Shown here: one piece after another, positions 39,200 through 51,275 of the stretch
How positions within the stretch are numbered: the stretch's first letter is position 1
Layout: every line of letters begins with the position of its first letter
NCBI GenBank assembly: GCA_008921705.1
Contig: VFFE01007486.1
Span: forward strand, 881,639-945,638
Origin: Burhinus oedicnemus
Taxonomy: Eukaryota > Chordata > Aves > Charadriiformes > Burhinidae
DNA: 64,000 nucleotides
Direction of reading: 5' to 3'
Translations under genes and position numbers: made by a program
Notes under the pieces: generated by a model
The model's input: only the letters and a program-made list of their open reading frames with translations
What the model was told of the DNA's origin: nothing
The model's database searches: none

Positions 39200-40699
39200 A
39201 AATGGTACCAGAGAATTTAGAACAAACAGCCTCAGAGCAACTCTTTCAAAATAAATGGTTGACTAACTTATGACACAAACTGTTGTTGGGAATGTAAAAG
39301 AAACAAAAACATGAGTAACAGCCAAGGCAGAATTGTCAGGAAGAAGTCATGTTGACTAAATTGGACTAATTTTCATTTCAAGTAAATAATGAATCCTAAA
39401 ACAGTAGTTACATTTCTTGATTTTGGTAAGACTTCTGTTATAAGTAGAAGGCACTATTTTCTATGACATTCTTACAGATAAATTGACAAGACAGCCTAGA
39501 TGAAACTTTAATTATTTGGGGAAGAAATGTGTTAGGATATGGTACTCAGAGAATACAATGACTCAATCTCAAAGATGCATTGGAAGATACATCTGAAAGA
39601 GTCAGTAGGTTTCTGCAAGGATATGTCTTAGGTTTAATGTTATTCAATAACTACATCTATAATGTGTGCACATTACCTTTCTATTATTATTATTATTATA
39701 AGACAGCATTAAGATGGGAGGAACAAATACAGTGTTTGAGGAAAGGACTGGATTTATAGTGTTAGGAAAAGTAAGAATGAACCTGAGAAAAACAAGTGAG
39801 AAATTCTGTTAGGTCAGAATAACCAACAGCAAAATGCAATCTGGTTAAACATCTGTACTGTAGGATCCAGGAATTATAAGAAATCACAGGCTGAGCACGA
39901 GTCAAACTATCTCTCAGTGCTGTGAAAGGGCAGACATTACACTGCTATACGTAAAGGTATTTGTAACTCTTTAAAAGCACAGTTTTCAGGTTGGGTATAG
40001 AAGTCTGGGTTCCTAAGCCCATAGACTGAAAGCAAGATATATGGATATTTGCCACTATACAGTACATGTTATGAAAAACGTATCACTTGCTGCAAATATA
40101 CAGCTGATCTGCAGACAAACAATGTAGTGGGTACTGTGTATCTCAGTAGCTGTCAAGTACAAGCTGTATCCATGGTCTTCTGAATTCTGACAACAGCCTA
40201 TTCTGTAAGACACAAAGTAATCCTTCAATTGTAAGGGCTCAGCTGGAGTACTTACATTCAAATTTTGGCAGTAAGTCTCATAATCAATTGAAGAGAAACA
40301 AAAGAATTAGTGGAGGAACAGTAATATTTGGAATCTCAGAAAGCATTGCATAAAAGGAAAACGTTAAGGACTTAGAGTTTAGTCTAGAGAGGACAATACT
40401 GACGGGAGACAGCAGTCTTCAAATAAGTGAAAGATTTTTGCAAAGAAGTTGTCTACTACGCATAGAATAAGACTTAATGGGCTTAAATGTTATCAAGGGA
40501 GATTTAAGTTATACATTAAAAAAAAAAAATCCTAATGGGAAGGACAGATAAGCAGTAAAATAGGTTGCCTAGGGAGATTTTAGAATCTCTATCATTAGCC
40601 AAATAATTATTGGGAATAATTTAAATATAGTTGATCCTACCCTGTGGCAAGTTAACAGACGAAATGCTCTCTCCAGGTCTCATCTCGTATTTTCTATGA
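39200..40699 (+). mobile_element. Ancient CR1 LINE, RT region to 3' terminus
   Basis: Colinear remnants of an old sauropsid CR1 appear in order. 'GAAGTCATGTTGACTAAATT' (about 39344) begins the reverse-transcriptase region. Then come 'TGACATTCTTACAGATAAATTG' (about 39464), 'GGTACTCAGAGAATACAATG' (about 39541), 'ATTCAATAACTACATCT' (about 39643), 'GCTCAGCTGGAGTAC' (about 40237), 'AGTCTTCAAATAAGTGAAAG' (about 40413), 'ATGGGCTTAAATGTTATCAA' and 'GGGAGATTTAAGTTA' (40477-40511), 'GGTTGCCTAGGGAGATTTTAG' (about 40563), 'GTTGATCCTACCCTGTGGCA' (about 40630) and a final TTTCTATGA (40691-40699). All frames are destroyed. An (ATT)n run sits about where the catalytic aspartate motif would lie. Identity is low, so the left limit is uncertain. 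Confidence 0.75.
39681..39699 (+). repeat. (ATT)n microsatellite
   Basis: About six pure copies of TAT/ATT within the ancient CR1, near the position expected for the reverse-transcriptase active-site codons. This indicates expansion after the element died. Confidence 0.85.
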
Positions 40700-43600
40700 G
40701 GCTGTGCTTTTTTCTACACCCCACAATATGTACATTGATGTTTTGTGTCTACCATACCATCATTCCTGAAATTCCATCCTGCTCCCAGCCTTATTTATCC
40801 TTTTTTCACTGCAAGGCTTATCACAAAATTTAAATACATTGGTAAAAAAGCATAAAGTAAGGTAAAAAAAGAAAAAGATAGAGGATAACACAGCCTCTAG
40901 AGTCGGAAAGATCACTTCCACAGGTTATCTCTACAAACATTTAGCTTCATTTCGGCACAAGGGAAAAATGAAATCATATTGTTACTTTCTATAGTCTGTA
41001 AAGTGTAAAGGAAGAAAGGGACATTTGCAATATATGGGTGTTTTTCTTCTTTTCCACAAATGTAATATATCAAAATGCACAGGGAAGTGCACACGGTTGG
41101 AGTACTGATTTGCCGTTACTCTCTGTTAGCTGTTAGTGTGCAGGGTGTATTATCTTTGTGCACCTTTAGAAAAACCAGTTCTACCTAAAGCCTCAGTCAA
41201 GAGCTTTAGTGAACTGCATCCTTCATAATTTCCGGAGTTTACCCCATTTTCAGAATGACATTTCTTAATGTGCTGATGAAACCAGGCATGACATCTTGTA
41301 TTGCTAATGCATGAAACTGAAGAACTGCTAAAAGAAATACAAAACCACTTTTAAGAATAGCCTTTAAAAAAGTATTACTTTTGTCAACATAAATAATTCA
41401 TGTATGCCTTATGTTAGTAAAGAGGATCACAGGAATCATCATCTATACTTTTCTATTCACTGACAGTCCTACCTCTCTCCTTTTTTAAAATGAAATCTTT
41501 AAAAACATATTCATCCAAAATTTCTGAAAAAGATGAGAAAACGGCTCATTCATTCAAACTGTCTCTGTATAGAAGACAGAAGATATCCTGTACAATAAGA
41601 AACACGTCTTGTGAGATGAAATACAAAGTAGTATGCATTAAAACTATGTTTATAACATAAACTGCATATTCCCTTTGTTTTAAGATACTCTTCTCTAGAG
41701 ACTCCTCTTTCCAAAGCATTTTGTGTGCACTTATGGCTTTGTTAACATATATTAGAATAGAAGATTTTTTTTATCTATACCTTCAGATTTTTGGATTTAA
41801 AAAGAAAACTAGTTTGTGCCACAAACTTCAGCAATATCAAGATTTCACAATATATAAGCATTTTGTAGTGGGTTTTTTTTTGTGTTTCACACTGGGTAAT
41901 GATTCTTCCTTTCAAAAATTCACGTCTAGAGATAAAGGTTTGAGGGATCAGTTTGCTGAACCTTCTTTTTAGATAATGCTTTGAAACTTTATGGGATCTT
42001 AGGAAGAATTCTGATAGAACTTGCCTAACGAGGGGGAAACAAGGTGGGGAAGGGAAAATGTCCTGTTTGAACATTCTCTAATGTTTCAATTTTTCAATTT
42101 AAATTTTTATTTTTGATTATTTTTTTTTAAACTTCACAATCTTTTTAAATGCAAGAATGCAAAAAGGCTTCCATTAGTACCCAGCAAAAACTCAACAAAT
42201 AGAATATAGGGGAATATAAGTAAGATATAATTATACTATCTACTCTTTTCCTGAACATTAGTTTCACTGTTTGCTTGAATTATGTATTTTGGATGGATAT
42301 AACAATTTTTAATAAGAGAAAGGTGAAAAGGCCTGTTATATGAAACACTGTAATAAAAACTCAAAGGTTTTAAAATCATGTTATGAAACATAATGTTTGC
42401 TTCTTATCTTTTCCAGGTATTAACACGGGATATTGTGTATAGATAGACAGATGAAATAATAAAGAGAATAAACAATTTAACTGAAACATGAAAGAATACG
42501 CAGGTTAGGGGGAAAGCTGCCTTCAGGGTTGTTGACAGAGACAGTGAAACTTTTCAAAATTAGGGCTAGTTATTTATCATAGAAATTATGGTGAGCTGAG
42601 AGGAAGTATAATGCAAGTAGGAAATCCTTTTGAATTCTTTAATAAGTGATAGTAAGTACACTATTTTGAAAAGATTCTTCAAAATTCAGAATGTTTTAAT
42701 GTACCTTGTCACTTTGACACATTTTCTCTCAGGTTATTACTTGGCTTTTGGTTTTTTTCCATAACCTCAGCATGATTTTTATTATATTATGAAAACTGTA
42801 AGTTCTAGTCATGAGTAACTTCTCCTAGCAGAGATCTATCTGTCTGTAAAGTCCCATGAATAACCCTGATATTAACGAAAGCATAAATATTCATAATAAT
42901 AAATAGCTGAACAAACTCAGGTCCTGGTCTAAAGGATACTGTAGACGGTTGGAAAATGCTTGGATGGGCATAGGCCTATACCTCAAAGGACAAAAATAAG
43001 GGAACAAGTTCACAAACTTGAAACTAACATCAAATGTAAATGTTGCAGGAGAGACTGGTACACTGAGTTTTGGGGAAGCTGGGAAATAGTTCCAAACCTG
43101 CACTGACCAGCTGCCTTCCTTTTTTATCACGTGTAGTTCCAAAGGACTCAGCTACCCCACCCAGTATATAATTGAATGGGTTCCTATTCACTTACACTGA
43201 ACAAACTTTTTCTACTGATAGAGACTCTTATGTATAACTAAAGCCTCAGTTTATCCGTCCTTTAATCCCACCTTTGTCTCAGTTGTCTACATATGATTCA
43301 ATGAATCAGTAGAATTCTGCTGCACACCTTTCTTGAAAAAGATTGGGCTCCAATGACCCATTCCACTTTGAAATGTAATCACCGTGGTAGGGAGCATGGA
43401 AGTTCTTTGCAGAAGAAAATTATTCTCTGTGGTCTGCTTTGGTAGTTCAAGCATGTGCGTTCCATGGTCTTAATAAATAAGGATGATTCTGTGGTCAACA
43501 GAGAGACATGGTCTTAATTCCTAGCTGTTCCAAGGACTTGTCATCTTGGCCAACACTTGTTTTTTTACTTTTTTTGATATTCGATGTCATAATAGTTTTT

Positions 43601-46600
43601 CTAATATGGGGGACAGAGAGGATAGAAAGATATCATCACTATTATCTCCATAACTGCTGCTTTGGGGTCTGTGGAGAGGGAAGAATAATTTTTACGTACA
43701 TCTCCAACATTTTTGGACCTATGTGTGCATGTCTTGGGATATGTAATCATATCCAAGTTTAAAACCCCAGTACTATGCTCTTTACTTGAAATAAACTTCA
43801 CTCAGCACAAGAATTGTGTTTCTCTAACAGAAAGGTTACTCTTACAGGTTATCTGACTTTGTTCCTGAAAATGCATTTCCTCTCACACCTCACTGAATAC
43901 TGTTTCTTTCTCTCTGACATGCTTCTTTCATTCAAGCATAGATTGCTTTTTAGTAATGTGCCACAAAAGGCTCATTACCACTGAAGAGCAAGAGTTTTCA
44001 TTTTACAGTCCCATATTATGGCACACTTTTCCCATTCCCATCTGTTCATGTAAATCTCCTGATAAATTAATATCTCTGCCAGAGGAAAGTTATTTACTTG
44101 ATCTTTTGGTTAAGTAATTGTTGCCTCATTGAATAGTTTCCATTGTTTCCTCTCACAAACAGTATTTCTCATGAAGCCTGAGTTGCTATTAATTACAGAA
44201 GTGCTTCCAGGTGTCTGTGGCAAATTCAGCACTGTTTAAAAAACAGACTGTTTTATATACCATGATGAGAGGTTCTTTCTAAGGAGTTAGAAAGGAGCTT
44301 CTGTATAACATCTTTTATCCCCTTAGTTTTGGTAATGTTCAGATATCACTTTTCAACAAGATAACCAAGTTGGAAAAGCACCTTCCATATTTGAACTGAC
44401 CTAGAAAGAACCCAATGTACAGGGAAATGTGCATTTAATCAGCTTGTAGTATTTCTTCTGTCAGGATGGAGTGTGACTGACAAGGAGAAACTTGATTACA
44501 AAGACAACCTGGAATTCATATAAGGTACTAAAGAGCATGAAGGAGTATGGCATTTACAGCATGAATCCTTGACTCTCAGGACAAGTTATATGAAAAATAT
44601 AACACTTTTCATAGCAGTGTACTGTGACCACGTGTCATTCAGAACTACCATCATGGCTGCCACCAGTGAAACTCTGGAAACAGAGAACTTGTAATCAATA
44701 AAAAGAAAAAAAGGAAAAGCAAAAGATAAAATATATTAAAGCACTAGGAAGTCCACTGCAAAACCTAAGTAGTTCATCCATTTCAGAAAGGAATATTCTG
44801 TCATACTCCTGAATTTTAACTTTTTTTTGTTTAGTTTATTTAAGTGGTGAGATTTTCTTCCCTTTTATAGTAATGTCTTAATTCATAATGCTAACGTATT
44901 TAACACTCCCCAAAAGCTTAGTAACTACTTGTTCAGAGGTTTAACAGAATTACTAAAGTAAAACTGAATCTCAGAGGTAGGAATTCAGGCTGTGTCAGCT
45001 TTTGACTAGAGTATGTTAAGTTAACCCTTTGTGCACCCAATGAGAAAGAATAAAAATATATTGATGGCAAATTGCATTCTAAAAATACCAGATTAAACAC
45101 TAATAACTAGTGTTTTCAAAATTAGTCTGAAAGATAATACACCTATGCAGCTAACTGAAGATCAGAAAAGCATTACAGATTCACTTTGTGTAAAATCTAG
45201 CAACATACTCTGTCTGCGAATTAATGAATGTTTAACCAAGATGAGTTACAGTGACTCTCTTATGTAAGTCAAAATGACAGTCAGATTTCTACCAAATGAA
45301 TTCATTATGGTCAGTGAATGAATAGCTAATGAATTTGGAATTGAGGATCTCTTACATTAAAAGTAATCCATAGGGAAATATCCAAGTAAAGTCTTGTAGA
45401 GATTTTACTCAAAATGCAAATCAAATGAAAAAGGACAAGCAGGCTAAGCAGACAAAATGCATTGTTAATTCCTTGAGAAGCAGGGCTAGGTATAACAAAA
45501 GGAAAAGAAGAATCTTTGGAATTACTTGCTACATAAACAACAGAATAGGATAGCCTTTATCAAAAGCGAGAAGGGGAAGGAAGGGAGTAGCTGATTCTTT
45601 TTGATTGCAATATATGAAGAAGTATCAAATCATCTGTGAACACTGGTTTTAGCGAAGATTAAATATAAGTAAAAGATCTGTGACCTGGCTCTCAAAGGTT
45701 AGAGTTTAACATTGGGAATCCAGCAAGATTATGCATTAAGCAGCTCTATAGCTGTGTTCATTCAGACTGGCTGACAGAGATGGAGATGAAGAATTCCATT
45801 TCTTCCTTCAGTACTGCTGTCAGAATTAAAAAGCAGGACTCCCCTTTAAAATGAGACTATAACAAACCATTTAGGCCAACCATTCAGATCTGTCAGTCTG
45901 TGACAATGAATTTCCTGAATAAGCAAAGTAACAAGCAGACAGAACAGACTAAACTCATAGTGAATACTTAAGACAAAGGAAAAATCTCCTCCCCAGAAAA
46001 AAAACCCATAAAACCTGCATTAATTCTGATATGAGCTTGCACAACCACACACAATGGAAAAGCAAGAAAATAAGTCATTAAAGCCTGCGTTCCTGTCATT
46101 GCATAGGCCTTACATGATCCCAATTAGGTCTTCCTTCAGCCAAAAAAGCTAATATCTCAGTACTGACCAGTCCAGTTCATGGCTGAGCGGAAACAGTGGT
46201 GATGAAAACCTCTACACTCAGAAAAGACTGATTATTCAGAAGTAAGATATTTTGCTACAGCACATTAAACTTAATATTTACAAATTTTAAATTTAGGATC
46301 AAAGCATTTTGTTTAAAGAAAAAATAAACACGATGTACTATTAAAACATATGAATGTTTCTAAAAATAAGTTTATAGAGACAAATTTTTTTACGAATCCA
46401 AAATTTTTTGAAATCTCATTTTGAGGAATATTTTAAAATATTAATTTTATTTTGTTTCATAGGAACATAGGGGTGAAATGACCTCCCTCACAGGTAGTAG
46501 CCACTTCATCATAAGTGTAAAAACTTCCCTGATAAAACTAGAGAGACTGTCTGTTTCCATTCTTTCAGATTCTGGCAGAATTAGAACACCATTGCTCTGT

Positions 46601-48884
46601 TTATTATAAACCTCTTACTCTTTTACTCAAGTTTATTCAAGATTTCTTTGTATTTAGTTGCTATTACACCTGCACCATCCTTCAGACTACACTTCTGGGG
46701 GAAAAAAGGAGTTTGCATGCCTTTCAGAAGACTGGAAAGCAGGGTTTAAAAAATATTTTTGTATTCAATATTTGAAAAAATATTTACAATAAAGAAGAAA
46801 TATTCCATAGGTGCAGGTCAATTAAGAAGGGTAAAAGGACTACATGAAGAGTTGAAAGAAATTCTTAAGGAAATGAAGGTGCCCATAATGATTAGCTAGG
46901 TGGCATCAAATGGTAAAATTTAAACTATTATTAGATGACTTTTGCAACCAAGGTGGTTAGCTTTTTATATTTCAATTTCTTTTTTCTCTTCTTAAAACAA
47001 ATAATTACAGCTTTCACCATTACTTTCCATGTCTGTGGAAGCAACAGTTTCATAATTTTCATTGTTTTCTGCCTGAGAAGCTCAAACAATAATGGGAGCC
47101 GCAACAACACTTCTCATCCATTGTAGAAGTCTCAGATGACCCTGCTGATGGCTGTGGCATTTCTTGGACTGAAATTCATTACATTGTCACAACAGTTCAA
47201 TAAATCAAAAGAAACATGTAGACCACAAAGGGTAGAGGAGGTTCTTTTGAATACTGTTCCAGCTGTACTCTATGCATTAGAGCCAAAGGTTAAGTTTTTC
47301 CCTCCCCCCACTCAAACGGTAAAACTTGAGGTGTCATTTGAAATGAGCAATGAAAAGCTACAAGCTCTAAGAATGCAGCAAGACACCATACAAATAGACT
47401 TAGAGGGCACAGGAAAAACTACTTGGAGATACTTTAGCTCTGGAAAAGCTCCAGCTGAAAAGAGAGGTAACTCTGTGACTCACTATATAAAATACAAAAT
47501 CCACCAGAGTTCCTAGACCTTACAATGGGTCCAGCTGTTCTGAAGTCTGCAGAAAATGTTCTCTGGAAATCATGTCATTTTTAAAGTTTGGTATCTTGTG
47601 CCATGCTTCATCTATAAAGAAACTCAGAGGTGTTAAGATGCCAAAAAATGCCAGGTGTATTTAGATCTTTAAGGACATGGGCACGTCTACACTGAAATTG
47701 TAGATTCCTCTCTGCATTTCAAATATCCAGAAAGGCTTTATTTCAATACACAATTAAAAGAAATTAGGCTAAGATGGGTACACCTGGGGTCAAAACCAAA
47801 ACATCTTTTTGGAGTAGCTGAATGAAGCTTGTAGAACTTTATGTATTTTGATCTTTCTGATTTCAAGAGTTGAAACTTTGATTCTGATTTTGACATAAAA
47901 CTCTAAGTTGTCTAATACCAGTGGAACACACCTGAATATTCCATCGGCTTGGCACAGATAAGAATATGCAAAATGCAGAGAGTGCTTAGGATATTGGCTC
48001 ATGGGAATTGTAAAAAGATGTTGCAGTTTCAGTCCAGAAAGATCTCTTGGAGACTTTGGCTGCCTAGGTATAGCAGTCATCTATATGATATGCAGATTGA
48101 AATTTTTAGGGACCTAGGAGTTATCCAAATTTAGACAAACCTTTAAGACAACTGGATGGTCCATCCTTTACAGTTCTATCAAGTACATTTCACAAAAAAG
48201 GTGGCAGTTACCTAGCTACAGGCTTCTCTGACTTATTCTGACATAATCTCCCTAGTCCTATATTTAGAAACAATTGACCCATTACAGAGTTTTAAATAAA
48301 GAGAGGAAAAAATAAGCCTGAGGCAAACACCTGCCACAACAAATTTCAACGCATATGATCAAAACTTGACAAAGATATAAGCAACCTAACACAAGATTTT
48401 GTAATGTGAAGTGTCAGTCAGTTTTAAGTATATGTGTTGCTATCAGCTCCACCTATAATTAACAGTGTTCCACTCTGTTGTTCATATTCTGCATATTCTT
48501 TTCCCACATTTATCTAGAATGAGTCATATAGAAATAAAAATAGATCAGCATTCTCAAAGCAGAGAGTTGATGTATGAGGGCAGAGGTTTCTGTATTTCCC
48601 TGAACTGAAAGACCTGATTTTGACAGGTAATGAATATTTGCTCAGCAGTCACTATTGGTTTTATCAATTCTCATTTGACCCTTAGGACTGGTCTGAAATG
48701 TATACAACTTTTAACAATTTAGAAAGGCTAATAGAGGAATAAAAATACATTTCTGAACTTTCCTCGAGGGCATGAAAGAGTACTGTAGGTGTACATATTA
48801 TGTCAGACAGGAGCTGCTGTACATTACCTAGTCCAATTAATCAAAAAAACAAGAATCATACATTTAAGCTAGTTATCTGAACCT
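40700..48884. other. Unique AT-rich non-coding stretch
   Basis: No recognisable exon or young transposon. A 126-codon frame at 47136-47516 (plus) has a mixed, protein-like composition but no recognised domain. The words near 46440-46500 (TTTCATAGGAACATAGG then TGACCTCCCTCACAGG) faintly recall an old CR1 3' end, but the similarity fades within about 60 bp. The section 43990-44230 has enhancer-like words only. Confidence 0.5.
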
Positions 48885-49420
48885 TGCATTTAGGACAGGT
48901 GCAGGACTTTGTGATTGCCTTCATTGAACTTCATCAGGTTTCTTTTCCCTCATTTCTCCAGCCTGTTAAAGTCTTCCTGAATGCCAGCCCTACCTTCCTG
49001 GGTATCAGCCTCCCTCCAATCTGGTATCACCCAGGAAATTGCCAAGGGTGAATTCCATCCTGTCATCCAAGCTGGTAATCAGGATGTTAAACAGCATTGG
49101 CCTCAATATTGACTTCTGAGGAATGGCACTGGTAACTAGTTACCAGCTGGACTTAATACTATTAAATGTTAAGATGAGAGGTTTTCAGGAACACAAAGAA
49201 TACTTCGGAATCCAACTTCAACAGGTTGGTGAGGAGAAATTCTGCATCCCAACCTACATGAACATGTGCATTGAGAGTCTGTTTTTACAGCCATTGTTTC
49301 ATTTTACCCCAGAATTAAAGTCTGAAACAAGCTCTCTAGAGGCGCGTGGCAAGTGTACCAGCCCATAGTTCTTCCTTCATCCACACCTCTTATTCCTGCA
49401 TGGATATTTCTAAACCACAG
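48885..49420 (-). mobile_element. Decayed CR1 LINE internal fragment, minus strand
   Basis: Read on the plus strand, the sequence follows in order CR1 body blocks in reverse. 'CATTGAACTTCATCAGGTTTC' (about 48922), 'CCAGCCTGTTAAAGTCTTCC' (48959), 'CTGGTATCACCCAGGAAATTG' (49021), 'GGATGTTAAACAGCATTGGCC' (49082), 'TTGACTTCTGAGGAATGGCAC' (49110) and 'TAGTTACCAGCTGGACTT' (49137) all correspond to the reverse-transcriptase-coding region downstream of the active site. After about 49155 the match is lost, then partly returns at 'CCAGCCCATAGTTCTTCC' (49358), so an unrelated segment or a deletion probably interrupts the element. It lacks the CR1 3' tail. No open frame survives. Confidence 0.8.
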
Positions 49421-50174
49421 CAACTACATCCACTACTGTGAAACAACATCTTTTACAAATAAATAAGGTGTAAGCTGCTCTGTCCAGTTGGACAGATCTC
49501 AAAACTCTATCATCTATAGATGCCTGAATATATCCTCTCTTTAATTACCTGGAAAGGCTGGTTGGCTAGAGAAATGGACTTCCCTCCACAGAGTGAGTCT
49601 GACCTGTGGTATGTATTTGCCACTTGCCAACTCATTCATGACTATATGTATTCAGACGCTGTCTGATGCACAGGTTTTTTTTCTTATATAACGTATCATA
49701 AAAAAAACTATAACACTTAAGGTTATATTCAGCTCTCTTTTACACAGGATTAAAGAATTGAGCAGGATGTAAGTCACTCCACTATTATTATATTTAACAT
49801 TTTTCTCCATTTCTTGTTCAAGGCTGAATCTAGAACTGTAATGTGTGGTAAAAAAAAAAAAAGTCATTGGAATGTACTAATATACTATGTTTTGAAACTT
49901 GCAATTAGATGCTTCTGTGCATATCATCTGTTTTTCCATCATTGTTCATAATCAAAATTATGTTGATTTGCTCTGTATACATTCACCTGGAAACTTTAAT
50001 TATGCTTTACCATCTCACCTTTGGGGAAGGCATAAATCATCTGCATAGTATCCTGCATAGAAATTACACTGAAAACTTGGTTATTTAAGACGACTCAGGA
50101 CAGCTGTTACTGCAGTGTCACTTAAAACACATAACTAAAGTGTAATAAATTTTTAGTTTCTAGGATTTTTTGTG

Positions 50175-50199
50175 ACATCATCACAAATTGTAATGATGT
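50175..50199. repeat. Near-perfect 12-bp inverted repeat (hairpin)
   Basis: ACATCATCACAA and TTGTAATGATGT pair at 11 of 12 positions around a single A. A related word (ACATCATTAGTG on the minus strand) recurs near 50290-50302, with a GATTTTT-type flank on each side (50164 and about 50312). This hints at a larger, more decayed inverted-repeat element spanning about 50163-50318. Confidence 0.5.
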
Positions 50200-50479
50200 G
50201 ATTATACATCATATACTAGAGACATAATTACATTCTAATTATGCAAGGAGAAGTATTTATACTAAAACAGGCAATTAGGTGTAATTACACTAATGATGTA
50301 AATGTGCAAAAATCAACTGAAATTTATTTGAAAAGGAACTAGGGAAATGTATACAAATAAAACACATTTGATGGTTAAAAAAAATAAATTTCTCTGTTAA
50401 ATGTTAAGTCTTAATTATTTATTAGGAACATCATGCAAGGAAATGCCCCAAGGTCATTTTTCCTCCCAGAGCTCCTACT

Positions 50480-50503
50480 AAATGCTGCTATAAATGCTGC
50501 TAT
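50480..50503 (+). repeat. Perfect 12-bp tandem duplication
   Basis: AAATGCTGCTAT occurs twice head to tail with no mismatch. Confidence 0.9.
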
Positions 50504-51204
50504 TCTCTGGCCCTTAAAGAGAGTGAGAGATTATGTTTTTCCCCAGATCTTTTCAGCCAGATGGAGAGGGAATCTCTTAAGAATGCTCTCCAAAAGAAAT
50601 ATCTGTGGCTATCTATGTGGTTAGTTATTCCATAATGCAACTAACTGACACTCATGCTTTTCATATTTGCCCCAAAATAACTGAGATTTGTTACATGCAG
50701 GCACCTGGAATGTCATTTCTTACTTTCTTTGTCAATATTTGCTTTCTAGCCTGACCACTTTCTTGTTCTCAGATCCCTGTCTTATGTCCTTCCTTCCTTT
50801 TTTACCACAGGGCACTAGCAAAGTCAAAATTATGTTTTAAGAAAATCCTAGTCTTGACTGACCTCCCCATGAAGTTACCTTATGATCTGTAGTAAACCTT
50901 GCAGGATTTTCTTCTATTTGATTTGCTTTGGATTTACCTGAAAAATAATAAATGTTTTCAGCACAATTTTGTGTGTGTGAAGCAGTTTAGACTAAATGTG
51001 CTTATGTGAAATGCTTATTAAGAAAGCAAAGGAATGCTTAGCATCATGAAGAGTCTATAAGCAAAGTAAATGACATGTGGGTAAATTGTTCAGTGTGTCA
51101 CAACTACGGGTTAATTCCACATTTAATGGACACATTGACAATTTTCTGTAATCCTAAAATAAGATAATGTATAGCATCTACGTAAGTGTGTATGTCTGAA
51201 AATA

Positions 51205-51275
51205 TTGTGTGTACATATACATGTACATATATGTATATATGTTTATATATATTTACACATATATTTCATACACAT
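51205..51275. repeat. TA/CA-rich low-complexity stretch
   Basis: Alternating purine-pyrimidine DNA made of ATAT, ACAT and GTAT words (for example TACATATACATGTACATATA). It is partly self-complementary. This is a degenerate dinucleotide repeat. Confidence 0.75.

Noticed and set aside
46440..46760. Possible ancient CR1 3' end
   Set aside because: The first ~60 bp resemble old CR1 words, but the similarity is not colinear beyond that, so it is not listed as an element.
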